Shown one piece after another: positions 43,916-54,288 of a stretch of 64,000 bases of DNA. The translations under genes were made by a program, and so were the position numbers. The notes beneath the pieces were generated by a model that had not been told where the DNA came from, did no database searches, and saw only the letters and a list, made by a program, of their open reading frames with translations. Source of the stretch: Spirochaeta isovalerica (GTDB lineage Bacteria; Spirochaetota; Spirochaetia; DSM-2461); the NCBI RefSeq assembly GCF_014207565.1, contig NZ_JACHGJ010000001.1, positions 620,001-684,000 on the forward strand, written 5' to 3'. Within the stretch, counting starts at the first letter, position 1. Every line of letters starts with the position of its first letter.

Positions 43916-45536
43916 TTTTATCGGTTTTCAGCTCATTTTTGCAGCTGTCAATGAACTCGTGCATTGTTCCCTCTCCACTGTACACTGCTGAAGCGGTCGT
44001 ATAAGAGAGGGACATTTCTTTATCATTTATTTTAAAACGCTGCTCAATCAGAGAGTGTTCCAGCCGTTCTCCTAGAAGAATTAGACTTTCTCGATCAGTT
44101 GAGGGAAGAAGAACGGAAAATAAAAAAGGTTTCCACAAGGCTATAAAATCCTGACCTTTCAGCTCCGTATTAAGAAGATCGCCGATGAATTTCTGAAATT
44201 TTTCTCCCGCTCCGTCTTCTATATCCTTATCCAGATTTCTATACTCACTGAATGATATAAAGAGAAGAGAGAAATCTTTCCGGTCTGTTTTCCACTGGAG
44301 AAATGCCTCTCTGATTTTCTCTTCGATTGCCTTGCGGTTCGGGAGCCCCGTAACAGCATCGGTTTTTGAAAGAACCATTTCTTTTTTCAGATCCCGACTC
44401 AGCTTTTCAACAACTCTTTGATTTCTGCGGTAGAGCTGGTAAAAGATGAAGAGAAGTGCGAGAAGTCCAACCAGAAGTAGAGTGCCATAAATAATTAATC
44501 GGTTCTGTGATGCAATTCTGACCCGCTGTTCATCTATTTCCTTTTCTTTTTCCAAAGTCTCGTAATAAGCTTTAATGCTATTCAGATTCTTCTCGTTTTT
44601 ACCTGAATCGTAAATTTCCTTTTGCTTATAATACAGTGATAAATAATTATAAGCTTCTTCAAACTGATTCATCTGCCTGTAGATAAAAGCCAATGAAGAA
44701 TAGGCTTCCAGCCTGTTTGGTTCATCTCCGCTGCTGACAGCCAGTAAAAGCGCGTCCTGTCCATATGAAAGAGCCCTAGTATTGTCATTGAGACGTGCAT
44801 AATTTCTACCGAGAAGACTCATCGCCGAGGACCTGACAGCTGTCATAGCTGCTGTTTCAGAGGTTTCCCTGATAATGGCGATAAGCCTGCTGACAGATTC
44901 CCGAAGATTCCCGTTTTTATAAGCAATATCCCCGGAAAGCAGTTGTAATTCCTGAATAATCAGCTGCTCCTCCAGTTCTTTGGCTATAAGAAGTGCCGAT
45001 TCAGTGTATCCAGCTGCTTCAGTATATTGTCCCAGGTCTCTGTGAGTTTCAGCCAAGGCTTTCAGTGTAGATAGTTTTTGAATGGTATTTGCATCATCTT
45101 GATTCGCAAGACTTTCATGAAACAGTGTCAGGGCTTTTTCCTTATCATCGAGATATCGATAGACTATGCCCATATTGTAGGAGGCGTAACTTATCAAATC
45201 GGCAAACTGATATTTAAGAGCCGTATCATAGCAATAGTTCAGGTATTCAAGACTTTTATCAATTTCAAGAAGATAATAATAGGCAATGCCCATTAATGCC
45301 TGTGCTTCCGCTCCCAACTTATTGAAGTTTTCAGCTTCAGCCAGACTGAAGGCTTTTTTTGCAAGATTAAGCATTTCTCCGGCTTTGTCAGGCGTTAATG
45401 CTTCAGCCTGTTGATTATAGCTGCGAATCTGATCTTCAATAGTCGCAAACATAAAATCATTAGATTCTCCGTCCTGGGAGAAGATTGATAGAGAAAATAT
45501 AAAGGCAAGAGTTAAACTTAATAATAGCCGTCTCAT
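43905..45536 (-). CDS. Exported TPR protein with degenerate GGDEF domain
   Basis: A 543-residue protein: N-terminal signal peptide (MRRLLLSLTLAFIFSLSIFSQ), about 8 TPR-type helical repeats outside the membrane (to about 340), a membrane helix at about 350-373, then a cytoplasmic domain with a diguanylate-cyclase fold (SKTDAVTGLPNRKAIEEK). The GGDEF position reads WKPFLF, so cyclase activity is lost. It could bind c-di-GMP or act as a relay. The terminator for the DUF2807 gene lies just upstream of its start. The 3-prime end overlaps the TGS-kinase gene by 11 bp. Confidence 0.75.
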   Translation of the reverse strand: MRRLLLSLTLAFIFSLSIFSQDGESNDFMFATIEDQIRSYNQQAEALTPDKAGEMLNLAKKAFSLAEAENFNKLGAEAQALMGIAYYYLLEIDKSLEYLNYCYDTALKYQFADLISYASYNMGIVYRYLDDKEKALTLFHESLANQDDANTIQKLSTLKALAETHRDLGQYTEAAGYTESALLIAKELEEQLIIQELQLLSGDIAYKNGNLRESVSRLIAIIRETSETAAMTAVRSSAMSLLGRNYARLNDNTRALSYGQDALLLAVSSGDEPNRLEAYSSLAFIYRQMNQFEEAYNYLSLYYKQKEIYDSGKNEKNLNSIKAYYETLEKEKEIDEQRVRIASQNRLIIYGTLLLVGLLALLFIFYQLYRRNQRVVEKLSRDLKKEMVLSKTDAVTGLPNRKAIEEKIREAFLQWKTDRKDFSLLFISFSEYRNLDKDIEDGAGEKFQKFIGDLLNTELKGQDFIALWKPFLFSVLLPSTDRESLILLGERLEHSLIEQRFKINDKEMSLSYTTASAVYSGEGTMHEFIDSCKNELKTDKTNT

Positions 45537-45576
45537 ATTTTCTCTATTCTAGCCTTTAATGACGGGAGTTTCACGC

Positions 45577-45604
45577 AAAAACCGCCCCTTTCGAGGCAGT
45601 TTTT
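45577..45604 (-). terminator. Terminator of the ABC/GntR/DUF2807 operon
   Basis: On the minus strand, a 10-bp stem with one G-T pair (45595-45604 with 45577-45586) followed by T's lies just beyond the stop of the DUF2807 gene. Confidence 0.7.
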
Positions 45605-45605
45605 T

Positions 45606-46331
45606 TTAATTATGTTCCAGAGAACCGATTCCCGAAACCTGAACGGTCTGTTGAGACACCTTTCCTCTATAGTTGACGCTGGCTGCTCCGCTGACTTGTC
45701 CCGTCAGGGTTCCGCCTGTCATATTCAATCCGATCTTTGCAGCTCCGCTGATATCAAGGACACAGTTTTCCACTTTGATTTGCTCAAAATCCGCATTTGC
45801 GGCACCGTTAACGATCAGATTAAGATTTGTGATCTGTACATCTTCCGCCTCAATATTACTGGCTCCTGAATTTCTGACTTCCAGAGAATTGAGGTCGAAG
45901 TTTTTCAGTTCAATATTTCCCATGCCGGTAAACTCGATCTTTTGGATATCGGGCATTCCGATTTTGACTTTGACGACTTCTGATTGATCCGGGAGACCTC
46001 TGATATAGCCGTCATATGTCAGGGATAATGTTGATCCGTTCTTTCTAGCCTCAATAATATCCAGTAATGCTTTGTCTGCTTCTATTTCAACTGAGTAATT
46101 ATCTGAACCGTATATTTCGACATCCCACATATTTTCGAAATACAGACTATCAAAATCAGAAATATCGTACGCGCGAGTATCGGTAATACCCTCCGCCTGG
46201 AGAACGGAGCTATTGTCACGGCTCCGTTTGACAAACTGCTCCGCATGATATCGGAAGAAGATCATCGCTGATAGTAAAATGAGCAGGATGAAAAGAGCGC
46301 CGCCCAGAAGCGTAATAGTGCTTTTTTTCAT
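45606..46331 (-). CDS. DUF2807/GIN-type putative adhesin-head protein
   Basis: A 241-residue protein with an N-terminal membrane anchor (about 6-27) and a domain of repeating beta-strands typical of DUF2807/GIN proteins: MPDIQKIEFTGMGNIELKNFDLNSLEVRNSGASNIEAED, then VNGAANADFEQIKVENCVLDISGAAKIGLNMTGG. This fold forms a right-handed beta-helix-like stack outside the membrane. AAGGAGG precedes the ATG, and the start overlaps the GntR gene stop by ATGA. Such genes often accompany ABC/GntR modules in Bacteroidetes. Role unknown. Confidence 0.8.
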   Translation of the reverse strand: MKKSTITLLGGALFILLILLSAMIFFRYHAEQFVKRSRDNSSVLQAEGITDTRAYDISDFDSLYFENMWDVEIYGSDNYSVEIEADKALLDIIEARKNGSTLSLTYDGYIRGLPDQSEVVKVKIGMPDIQKIEFTGMGNIELKNFDLNSLEVRNSGASNIEAEDVQITNLNLIVNGAANADFEQIKVENCVLDISGAAKIGLNMTGGTLTGQVSGAASVNYRGKVSQQTVQVSGIGSLEHN

Positions 46332-46699
46332 TTCCCGGCCTCCTTAAGATAAGTATTGTAAAGATCACTCAGTTCATCCGGTGTAATTCCCAGAAGCCTT
46401 CCGGTTCTGAATACATCGGGAAGATCAACTTTTACATAGTGATCTTTTTTGATTTTCCTTATTTTATCTGTAGATCCTTCGGAGATAAAATAACCGATGC
46501 CTCTCTGGTTGTACAGGACTTCTTCGCTCTGAAGATGATTGTAGGTTCTCATGACTGTATTGGGGTTTACTTGTAATTTCATTGATAACTCCCGGACTGA
46601 CAGGATTCTGTCTCCTTCTTTCCATTTACTTGTCAGGATATTTTCACTGACATATTCTGCGATCTGAAGATAAATCGGCTGGTTTTTATTAAATTCCAT
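46328..46699 (-). CDS. GntR-family regulator, YtrA type
   Basis: A 123-residue protein, the short length of YtrA-type GntR regulators. The winged-helix domain is clear: QPIYLQIAEYVSENILTSKWKEGDRILSVRELSMKLQVNPNTVMRTYNHLQSEEVLYNQRGIGYFI (in pieces, residues 6-70). The short C-terminal tail dimerises without binding a ligand in this subfamily. The ATG at 46699 is preceded by AGAGG; an upstream frame extension is not used. It is the third gene of its operon and overlaps the permease gene by 11 bp. It likely represses the operon through the palindrome at 48355-48388. Confidence 0.9.
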   Translation of the reverse strand: MEFNKNQPIYLQIAEYVSENILTSKWKEGDRILSVRELSMKLQVNPNTVMRTYNHLQSEEVLYNQRGIGYFISEGSTDKIRKIKKDHYVKVDLPDVFRTGRLLGITPDELSDLYNTYLKEAGK

Positions 46700-47504
46700 C
46701 TCGAACCTCTTTTTCCGCAAGTTTGAAATAGGCCACGACATAAAAGAACGGAGCCAGGATACCCCAGAAAAAGACTTTTGCCGCTATGATTACAAATCGT
46801 CCGAACCCTGTAAGCTCAGACATGGAAAATCCGGTGAATCTCAGGAAATCCGTATCATTGAACTGTATGTTCTGCATTGTCTGAAAAAGACTACCGAATA
46901 TGACTCTGGCCAATACTGCCCCGATAATGGATAGAGCTATCTGGAAAAGAGTGATACTGAGCAGCGTTTTTGCAAAGGGGTGTTTTCTGAACGTAGCAGC
47001 GCCGGCAAAAAAGATCGATTGGGAAACCAGATAATAGGGAATCAGCTGAAGAACTTCTTTGCTGAAAGGGTTGAACCAGTTATGCCTGATACCGAAAAGC
47101 AGAAGATTGAAACTTTCTGATATGGCTGCCAGGACCGGATATAACAATGTCAGAAGAATGGCATAGAAAACAGAGGAAATAAGCAGCCTTGAAAGCATTT
47201 TCTCAAATGTGGAACCCGGAAGAGTCAACCAGTATATATTTCTGGATTTATCATGGGCATCTTTGAACATTGATGATGAGAGAATATAACCTCCGGGAAA
47301 CAAAAGTAGGATATAGAATATAAAATGGAATTGACTCCCATTGAGATCCGTTCCGTTTAACTTGAATAAAAGCATGTTTAATGCGCTTATGACAATCATG
47401 ACTCCGGCTGCCGAGCTGAGCCATATAATCAGGTTTTTGTATTCGGAAAGCATATCTTTCCTGATGAGCTTAAGCGTTCTCTGCAATGAAAAAAACTCAC
47501 TCAT
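46689..47504 (-). CDS. ABC-2-type permease subunit
   Basis: A 271-residue membrane protein with about six helices (first at about 24-45, last at about 235-258), fitting the ABC-2 permease type. No clear substrate signature. It starts 1 bp after the ATPase stop with GGGAGG upstream, and overlaps the GntR gene by 11 bp. It pairs with the adjacent ATPase, so the two make an exporter or a lantibiotic-resistance-like complex. Substrate unknown. Confidence 0.8.
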   Translation of the reverse strand: MSEFFSLQRTLKLIRKDMLSEYKNLIIWLSSAAGVMIVISALNMLLFKLNGTDLNGSQFHFIFYILLLFPGGYILSSSMFKDAHDKSRNIYWLTLPGSTFEKMLSRLLISSVFYAILLTLLYPVLAAISESFNLLLFGIRHNWFNPFSKEVLQLIPYYLVSQSIFFAGAATFRKHPFAKTLLSITLFQIALSIIGAVLARVIFGSLFQTMQNIQFNDTDFLRFTGFSMSELTGFGRFVIIAAKVFFWGILAPFFYVVAYFKLAEKEVRDGI

Positions 47505-47505
47505 T

Positions 47506-48345
47506 TCAGACCTCCCTGCTTATGAGATTTTTGATTTTTGAACCGGAAGCCACAATTGTGTTGAAAAGAATTTCCAGATCGATCTCCCCTTCTTCTCCCG
47601 TCTCATTTCTCGTCACTATTGTGTAACCGTTCAATCCTTCCTCGCTGTAAAGCGCTTCGGGATTCTCTTCTTTTTCTACTGTCACCCTCAGATTCCTGTT
47701 AATGACCTCCATTGATTCGTTAAATAGGATTTGTCCATCATCGAGGATGATTACAGGGTCTATGAGATTTTCCACATCTTTAACCTGATGTGTCGAAATA
47801 ATGATAGTTCTGTTATCGCTCATTGCCATGGAAACCAGCCTGCGAAACTGTCTTTTAGAGGGGATATCGAGACCGTTTGTGGGTTCATCAAGTAATAGAA
47901 GAGATGTACCGGAAGCCAGACCGAAAGCCAGAAGATACTTTTTTTTCTGACCGAGAGAGAATTTCGACAGCCGCTTATCCATATGGGGATCTATTTCGAA
48001 CTCTTTCAGGTATTCATGGAATTTTTCTCCGTCGAAGTTCGGATAGAGACCACCGAACATAATCTCGTATTCGGAGGATTTTAACGGAGGTAGATAGAAC
48101 TCCTCAGGCAGATAATACAGATCCTCGAGAAATGAAGGAAGTCTTTTAAAAGAAGATATGTTCTTTACAGCGCAGCTTCCCTCTTCAGGGTAAAGCATTC
48201 CCGAGATCACTTTAAGCAGAGTGGATTTTCCAGCTCCGTTTTTTCCCAGCAGACCATATATATTCCCCTCTTTCACATTCAGGCGGAGATTACTGAATAA
48301 AACATTTTTCCCATAACGGAAATTCAGGTTTTCAATATTTACCAT
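47506..48345 (-). CDS. ABC transporter ATP-binding subunit
   Basis: A 279-residue ATPase. Walker A GKNGAGKST (about residue 36), signature FSLGQKKK (the LSGGQ equivalent), Walker B LLLLDEPTNGLD and switch His in ISTHQVKD. It has the length and C-terminal domain of BcrA/YtrB-like exporters. It is the first gene of the four-gene operon, with AAGGAG before the ATG, under the consensus promoter and operator. The operon order is ATPase, permease, GntR, DUF2807; in many YtrA operons GntR comes first. Confidence 0.9.
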   Translation of the reverse strand: MVNIENLNFRYGKNVLFSNLRLNVKEGNIYGLLGKNGAGKSTLLKVISGMLYPEEGSCAVKNISSFKRLPSFLEDLYYLPEEFYLPPLKSSEYEIMFGGLYPNFDGEKFHEYLKEFEIDPHMDKRLSKFSLGQKKKYLLAFGLASGTSLLLLDEPTNGLDIPSKRQFRRLVSMAMSDNRTIIISTHQVKDVENLIDPVIILDDGQILFNESMEVINRNLRVTVEKEENPEALYSEEGLNGYTIVTRNETGEEGEIDLEILFNTIVASGSKIKNLISREV

Positions 48346-48354
48346 TTTTACTCC

Positions 48355-48388
48355 TTATTAGTGTACTATTCACTTAATACACTAATAA
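48355..48388. promoter_or_regulatory. YtrA-type operator palindrome
   Basis: Perfect 11-bp arms TTATTAGTGTA (48355-48365) and TACACTAATAA (48378-48388) with a 12-bp spacer. The GTGTA/TACAC core with wide spacing is like operators described for YtrA-type GntR regulators. It overlaps the -10 and start of transcription of the ABC operon, and one arm touches the ribosome-binding site. Confidence 0.8.
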
Positions 48389-48415
48389 TGTAACAACTAT
48401 TTTTTACTGTGTCAA
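48387..48415 (-). promoter_or_regulatory. Promoter of the ABC/GntR operon
   Basis: On the minus strand TTGACA (48415-48410) and TACATT (48392-48387) with 17 bp between, upstream of the ATPase gene and overlapped by the operator. Confidence 0.75.
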
Positions 48416-48447
48416 TAAAAAATCGCCTTTGAAAACAAAAGGCGATT
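48416..48447 (-). terminator. Terminator of the TPR gene
   Basis: On the minus strand a perfect 10-bp stem (48438-48447 with 48421-48430, loop 7) followed by TTTTAT. It lies beyond the stop of the TPR gene and just before the promoter of the ABC operon. Confidence 0.85.
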
Positions 48448-48467
48448 AAATAAATCTATAAAACATT

Positions 48468-50798
48468 CTAATTTTTATTTTTGTTCATATCGTATGATTG
48501 TCTGAATCCGATGGACAGAACATTATCTTCAATTAGCGGAGAGAGAATTTGATATGTATCTTCAATCCATTGAGAGTCAGCCGCAATATACATCAGGTCT
48601 GTCATGACTAATGTCGTGAGAAATCCGGCTGTTTCATCAGGATAAGCCCCTATAAGGCTTCTGAAGATTAAAAGCGTTGAAGTTACATCGACCTTCTCGA
48701 TCTGATTCATGGCCGCGGTTATAAGAACATCTTCAGGATTTCGCTTGCCCAGGGCATCCAGCTCTTTACGGAAAGCATCTCTTCTGTTCAGGGCAAGAAG
48801 AGAGACTAGTTTGATAAGGCGTAACTCATTGGGATAAACCCCAAGAGAAGTCACCATTAAATCGGAGAACTGAAGTGTCCTTGACCAGTCCTGCTGGAGA
48901 AAAATTGAGAGAGCTGTCATTTTCATTGCTTCTCTCTTGCTGTCAGAAGTTGAAGAGAGTTTTTCTGCAAGATCGGAAAAAATCCTTTCCGAAGTTTTGA
49001 AATTCAGCATATAGAAATAACTGCGTCCCATTTTGAATAACGCTTCTATAGACCTGTCTCCAACCGAAGCTTCAGCCGACCTTCTGAAAAAGTCAGCCGC
49101 GTCGTTGTACTTTCGCGCTTCCAGAGACAATTCGCCCTGTCTGAACAGGATTTCGTCTTTCCTCGGGAAATCGATATCTTTTTCAAGAAGAATGGTAAAG
49201 GCATAATCAGCTTGTTCCAATCGTCCCATGTCGTAGAGAAGAAGAGCTTTATCCACGAGAATATCGGTTCTCTGATTTTCCGTATCCGCTTCTCTCAGTG
49301 CAGTATCGAGAACAGTAAGTGCCTCATCTCCCTTATTCTGAGAAATGAGAATCCGGCCTTTTCTATGCAGAGCCGAAGCTAAATAATCCGAATCGGGAAA
49401 TTCATCTATGATTCTCTCATAAGCAGACAGAGCTTCAAGCCGGTTCCCCTCCTGTTCATCAAGTTCACCTTTGACATAAAGAAAATAATCGAGATAGGCC
49501 GTATCCCTGTTTATCTGGCTGCCGATAAACATGGCAAGTTTTAAGGTATCACCTTTTTCCTGCAGGTATTCTGTTATAGTAAGAGAAGCATCATCGGCAG
49601 CAGTGCTGTCGGGATAGAGTTCGACAAGCCTGTACAGATATGAGACGGCTTCCTCATTACGTTTCCCATCCATTAAGATCTGGCCGAGATAGTAAAGGCT
49701 CATCTTCACTTTTTCTTCATCCGGACCTTTTACAGCTTCCTTGAGATATGATTCCGCTGCCGGGTTCTCAGCAGAATCAATTTTCATTAGAGCCAGTTCG
49801 AAATAATAATTCTGAATTTCGTATTCATCGTCACTGAGAGAAATAATCTCTTGATAAACTTCAGAGGCTTTTTCCATTTCTCCCGCGTCTTTCCAGGTTC
49901 TCCCCAATACTCTCAATCCGTCGAGGTAGTATTTCCCGTCGGGGTAATCGGACAGGAGCAGTTCCAGATATTTAACAGCTTCATCGCTCATGCCCAGATT
50001 CTGATAAATATCTCCAAGACGGAAAACTGCTGCTTCGCGGAATTTATTATTACTGTTCATAAACAGATAAAACTGGAGCTTGGAAGCGGCGTCTTTCAAT
50101 TCTCCCATGTAATACAGCGATTCACCTATGTAAAACTGAGAATCAGAGACGAGGTTCGTATCTATGGAATTGTTAAGTATTTCCGCAAACTGTTCTCTGG
50201 CAGAAGAGAAATCCCCTTTATTAAAATAGAGAATGCCGAGTTTCAGTCTCGTCTGGGATATTATTTTTTCCTCTCCCCCTGCGACAATTCCATTTCTGTA
50301 GGCTTCCATGGCCTTTTCGGGCATGGCGGCTTTTTCATAGGATTCACCGAGATAGAGATAGCTTCGGCTTACAAAAAAGCTTTCGCTGCGGTAATCCGTC
50401 TGTTCGAGAAAATTTTCAGCAGCTTTATCATAATCCTTTAACGCGTAATAACATAAACCGAGCCAGTAGGAAACACGGCTTTTATAGGCGGAATCGGAAT
50501 ATTCGCTTTCAAAAAGCTGGAAAGCATTAATCGACTCGATGTAATTCTTCATATAAAAATATGAGACGGAGAGCATATAGTTTACGCCGTCTGCTCTGGG
50601 ATCGTCGGGATAGATGCTGATGAAATCGTCAAAGAGATCTACCGCCCGGCTGTATAATTTTGATGAAAATGCGTCGCGTCCCTCGGAGAAGAGATCGTCA
50701 GCAGGAGTTTGAGAAAACACCGGCAGAAGAATTCCTCCTAAAAAAAAGAGGATGAGCAGATATTTTTTTTTATTTTTGTTCTTTGATCGCAACTTCAT
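48468..50798 (-). CDS. Exported TPR-repeat protein
   Basis: A 776-residue protein with an N-terminal signal ([20 protein letters not shown]) and roughly twenty TPR-like helical repeats through nearly its whole length (for example [23 protein letters not shown] and [21 protein letters not shown]). It has no enzymatic motif and is probably an exported protein-interaction scaffold, in the periplasm or on the outer membrane. The start MKLRSK at 50798 is preferred because the signal peptide begins there. The frame upstream overlaps clpC. It follows clpC in the same direction. Confidence 0.75.
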   Translation of the reverse strand: MKLRSKNKNKKKYLLILFFLGGILLPVFSQTPADDLFSEGRDAFSSKLYSRAVDLFDDFISIYPDDPRADGVNYMLSVSYFYMKNYIESINAFQLFESEYSDSAYKSRVSYWLGLCYYALKDYDKAAENFLEQTDYRSESFFVSRSYLYLGESYEKAAMPEKAMEAYRNGIVAGGEEKIISQTRLKLGILYFNKGDFSSAREQFAEILNNSIDTNLVSDSQFYIGESLYYMGELKDAASKLQFYLFMNSNNKFREAAVFRLGDIYQNLGMSDEAVKYLELLLSDYPDGKYYLDGLRVLGRTWKDAGEMEKASEVYQEIISLSDDEYEIQNYYFELALMKIDSAENPAAESYLKEAVKGPDEEKVKMSLYYLGQILMDGKRNEEAVSYLYRLVELYPDSTAADDASLTITEYLQEKGDTLKLAMFIGSQINRDTAYLDYFLYVKGELDEQEGNRLEALSAYERIIDEFPDSDYLASALHRKGRILISQNKGDEALTVLDTALREADTENQRTDILVDKALLLYDMGRLEQADYAFTILLEKDIDFPRKDEILFRQGELSLEARKYNDAADFFRRSAEASVGDRSIEALFKMGRSYFYMLNFKTSERIFSDLAEKLSSTSDSKREAMKMTALSIFLQQDWSRTLQFSDLMVTSLGVYPNELRLIKLVSLLALNRRDAFRKELDALGKRNPEDVLITAAMNQIEKVDVTSTLLIFRSLIGAYPDETAGFLTTLVMTDLMYIAADSQWIEDTYQILSPLIEDNVLSIGFRQSYDMNKNKN

Positions 50799-53262
50799 TT
50801 TTTTTCTTTTTTTCCCTGAATATGATTTTTCCTTTACGCATCTCCGCGGAAATAACGGCTCCGGCAGCATATTTCCCTTTGAGTATTTCAACAGATAAGG
50901 GGTCTTCGATTTCCTGTTGAATGGTTCTTCTCAATTGTCGGGCGCCATAGGAGATATCATAACCGATATCAATAATATGCTCTTTAACTTTTCTCGAAAT
51001 GTCCAACGTGAGATTCTGGGAACCTATTCTGGCTCTCAGATCCTTAACAAGGATCTCAAGTATCTTACTGATATTATCACCTTCAAGACTGTGAAAAACA
51101 ACAATTTCATCGATACGGTTGAGAAACTCCGGTCGAAAGAGCCGTTTCAGCTCGTTCATAGCTGAAGATCTTATCTCATGATAAGCCATAACTCCCGGTT
51201 CAGCCTGAAATCCGAGACCTCCGCCTTTAATTATATCACGGGCTCCGGCGTTGGAAGTCATAATGACCACCGTATTGCGGAAAGAAACCCTATGGCCGAA
51301 ACTATCCTGCAGCTCGCCTTCCTCAAGTACCTGCAGGAGGAGGTTGAACACATCGGCATGAGCTTTTTCTATTTCATCGAGAAGAACGACACTGTAGGGC
51401 TTTCTCCGTATTTTTTCCGTAAGCAGACCACCCTCTTCATATCCGACATAGCCGGGAGGAGCTCCTACGAGACGGGAAACATTGTGTTTTTCCATATAAT
51501 CCGACATATCGATGCGAATGAGGGCGCTTTCATTTCCGAAAAGAAATTCGGCAAGGGTTTTCGCCAGAAGCGTCTTTCCCACACCTGTGGGACCGAGAAA
51601 AATAAAAGATCCCAGAGGCCTTTTGGGTGAACTGAGCCCTGTTCTCGAACGCCTTATGGCTGCAGCAACGGCATTGATAGCCGGATCCTGACCAATGACT
51701 GTCCTGTGCAGCTCTTCCTCAATTTTCAAAAGCTTCTGAGACTCATTCTGGACGATTCTGGAAAGGGGTATACCCGTTACTTCCGAGATAATGTCCTGTA
51801 TGTCCTGAACATCTACTGTCGTCACTTCGTCTTCCAGAGAATTCTTCCATTCGATTTTGAGTTCTTCAATCTCTTTTTTCAGAGAGCGGACATCATCGCG
51901 TACGTTAGCGGCTTTTTCGTAATCCTGATTATTGACAAAAGAGTTTTTCATCTCCGTTAGTTCGGTAACCCGCTTCTCCAGCTTCTGCAGCTCCGTAGGC
52001 TGTACGGAATTCTTGATCCTCTTGCTCGAACCCGCCTCATCCATCAGATCAATGGCTTTGTCGGGGAGACAGCGGTCGGAAATATAACGGCTCGACAGTT
52101 TGGCCGCGGCTTCCAGAGCCTGATCGGTAAAGGAGACTTCATGGTGTTTTTCATATCGCTCTTTAATACCTCTGAGAATATCGAGGGTGTCCTCAATGGA
52201 AGGCTCCTCAATTACGACATGTTGAAATCTTCTTTCCAGAGCCGCATCTTTTTCTATGTATTTTTTATATTCATTCATTGTCGTCGCGCCGATACACTGA
52301 AGCTCACCGCGAGACAAGGCCGGCTTAAGCATATTGGATGCGTCAATGGCACCTTCTGCACCACCGGCTCCGATTATGGTATGGAGCTCATCGATAAAGA
52401 GTATGACATTTCCTGCTTTCTCTATTTCCTTCAGTACTTTTTTAAGCCGTTCTTCAAACTCTCCGCGATACTTCGTTCCGGCGACAAGCGATGCCAGATC
52501 CAGGGCCACGAGCCTTTTCCCTTTGAAGAAAGAGGGCGCCGTCCCATCGACGATCTGCCTTGCCAGACCTTCTATAACAGCGGTTTTACCGACACCCGGC
52601 TCCCCGATGAGCACCGGATTGTTTTTTGTCCGTCTGGCCAGAATCCTGAGAACCCGGCCGATTTCCTTCTCTCTTCCTATTACGGGATCAAGCAGATCCT
52701 GAGTGACAGCCTTTGTCAGATCGCGGGAAAATTCATCGAGAAGTGATGTTACCCCCTGCTCTTTATTTATGCCCAGCCGCTTTCTGATAGCCGCCCGTTC
52801 ACTTCCGCTGTCGGAAATACGCTTTCCTCCGCTCAGATCGAAAATGATGCCGCGGAAAACTTCCAGATTGACTTTGTAAAGAGACAGGAACTTCTGGGAT
52901 ACGCTGCCGGGCTCTCCGACAGCGGCCAGAAGGAAATGCTCCGTCCCTATGTAATCATGATTGAGGTTCCGCGCTTCATTGGCGGAATTTTCCAGAATGA
53001 GTTTCGCTCTGTGGGAAGGCGGAACATCCCCCAGATTGAAACTTCTTTTTCTGACGGGTATATTTTTCTCCAGCTCTTTAAGCATTTCGACCGTATTGAC
53101 GCCCAGTCTCTGAAGTGCTACATAACCTATTCCATCCTTTTCCTTGAGGATGGCAATTATTATATGCTCGGGCAGAAGCTGATCGGAATGGAACCTCTTC
53201 GCTTCTTCCTGAGCGGATATTGTCAGTATTCTCTGTGCTCTTTGTGTTAGTCCTTTAAACAT
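50770..53262 (-). CDS. clpC: ClpC ATPase of the Clp protease
   Basis: An 830-residue AAA+ unfoldase. The N-domain repeat motif is at residues 1-145. The first ATPase domain has Walker A GEPGVGKT and the second GPTGVGKT, with Walker B-type residues [12 protein letters not shown] and [10 protein letters not shown]. The middle domain has a UVR-like helical hairpin ([37 protein letters not shown]), as in ClpC. No ClpP is in the window. Its neighbours mcsB and mcsA suggest regulation of or by arginine phosphorylation of substrates, as in Bacillus. AGGAG precedes the ATG. Confidence 0.95.
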   Translation of the reverse strand: MFKGLTQRAQRILTISAQEEAKRFHSDQLLPEHIIIAILKEKDGIGYVALQRLGVNTVEMLKELEKNIPVRKRSFNLGDVPPSHRAKLILENSANEARNLNHDYIGTEHFLLAAVGEPGSVSQKFLSLYKVNLEVFRGIIFDLSGGKRISDSGSERAAIRKRLGINKEQGVTSLLDEFSRDLTKAVTQDLLDPVIGREKEIGRVLRILARRTKNNPVLIGEPGVGKTAVIEGLARQIVDGTAPSFFKGKRLVALDLASLVAGTKYRGEFEERLKKVLKEIEKAGNVILFIDELHTIIGAGGAEGAIDASNMLKPALSRGELQCIGATTMNEYKKYIEKDAALERRFQHVVIEEPSIEDTLDILRGIKERYEKHHEVSFTDQALEAAAKLSSRYISDRCLPDKAIDLMDEAGSSKRIKNSVQPTELQKLEKRVTELTEMKNSFVNNQDYEKAANVRDDVRSLKKEIEELKIEWKNSLEDEVTTVDVQDIQDIISEVTGIPLSRIVQNESQKLLKIEEELHRTVIGQDPAINAVAAAIRRSRTGLSSPKRPLGSFIFLGPTGVGKTLLAKTLAEFLFGNESALIRIDMSDYMEKHNVSRLVGAPPGYVGYEEGGLLTEKIRRKPYSVVLLDEIEKAHADVFNLLLQVLEEGELQDSFGHRVSFRNTVVIMTSNAGARDIIKGGGLGFQAEPGVMAYHEIRSSAMNELKRLFRPEFLNRIDEIVVFHSLEGDNISKILEILVKDLRARIGSQNLTLDISRKVKEHIIDIGYDISYGARQLRRTIQQEIEDPLSVEILKGKYAAGAVISAEMRKGKIIFREKKKKNEVAIKEQK

Positions 53263-53274
53263 ATCCAGCTCCTG

Positions 53275-54288
53275 TTACAGATTGAAATTCAGACCTTTTC
53301 TGATTGTTTCAGCCCGCAGTCTCATAATATCATTTTCATCCGGATTGCTCTCATATGCAAATGATCGGAGAAATCCGTTCCCGATCGAACGGAAAATTTC
53401 GGGAAAATCATCCAGCGACAGGTCTTTAAACCAATCGATCGCAGCTCCGAGCCGTACTAGAGAAAGGGCGGAAAGCGCTTCCTGTTCAGAAATCTGCCTG
53501 CAATAGCGGAGCAGACCGTAGGAACGGAATATCCTGTCCTCGAGAATAGGATAGCGCCCGTCGAGAAGATCTTCCCTCGCATCCCTCTCGTAACGGGCGA
53601 AGAGACTGGCTGCTTTCTCCAGCTGACCGGCTTCGTTTCCCCCGACGAAAGATCCATTGCGTGTTGAAATAATATAGAGCCCTCCAAGAGACTGAGTTCC
53701 CCCTCCGTCAAAACCGGTAACTTCCAGATTGGTTTCAATTGTGTTGATTATAAGATGATCCATCAGATCCGATGCGCTGAGCACGGGCAGATGAAGAAAA
53801 ACCGATGCCTTGGCTGCTGATCCGCTATCGGAAATATTTGCCGTCAGATAACCGTTTTCTCCATCCATGGCGAAGTTGTACCGTTCGGCCAGAGCTTCTT
53901 CGATCGCGAAAGTGCGTTTCATAACCGGCTCAACCGCCAATCCTTCTGTGAATGAGGATATGCGGATATGATCCAGATCTCCCGTAACGATCGATGTCTG
54001 CCGCGGCTCGTCTATGGCAACGAGACCGGAGCCTTTCCTGTAAAAACGCTCGCTTATAAACTTTCTTTCTTTCAGGACGATTCTGTCAAGTTCATCAAGG
54101 TCATCAATTTTGTAGACAGTAAAATCTCTGTAGACAGGATTGGATTGTATTTCCTTTGAAAAAACCCGGTTAAGCCTTTCGATTTCCTCTTCAGACATCG
54201 TCGATATAAATTTCCAGCCATGAAGATTTCGGGCCAATCTGAAACGGGTGGACAATACGATGTCGTTATCAGTTTCTGACCGGCTCAT
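53275..54288 (-). CDS. mcsB: McsB protein-arginine kinase
   Basis: A 337-residue phosphagen-kinase-type enzyme that phosphorylates arginine residues of proteins, marking them for ClpC-ClpP. STRFRLARNLHGWKF near the N-terminus and GTQSLGGLYIIST are typical, as is the pArg-sensing region YERDAREDLLDGRYPILEDRIFRSYGLLRY. Length is close to the usual 350-360. It begins within the end of the mcsA-like gene (20-bp overlap) and is followed by clpC after 12 bp. Confidence 0.9.
   Translation of the reverse strand: MSRSETDNDIVLSTRFRLARNLHGWKFISTMSEEEIERLNRVFSKEIQSNPVYRDFTVYKIDDLDELDRIVLKERKFISERFYRKGSGLVAIDEPRQTSIVTGDLDHIRISSFTEGLAVEPVMKRTFAIEEALAERYNFAMDGENGYLTANISDSGSAAKASVFLHLPVLSASDLMDHLIINTIETNLEVTGFDGGGTQSLGGLYIISTRNGSFVGGNEAGQLEKAASLFARYERDAREDLLDGRYPILEDRIFRSYGLLRYCRQISEQEALSALSLVRLGAAIDWFKDLSLDDFPEIFRSIGNGFLRSFAYESNPDENDIMRLRAETIRKGLNFNL

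Noticed and set aside
45612-45987. Two overlapping plus-strand frames antisense to the DUF2807 gene
   Set aside because: They are shadows of the repeating beta-strand codons.
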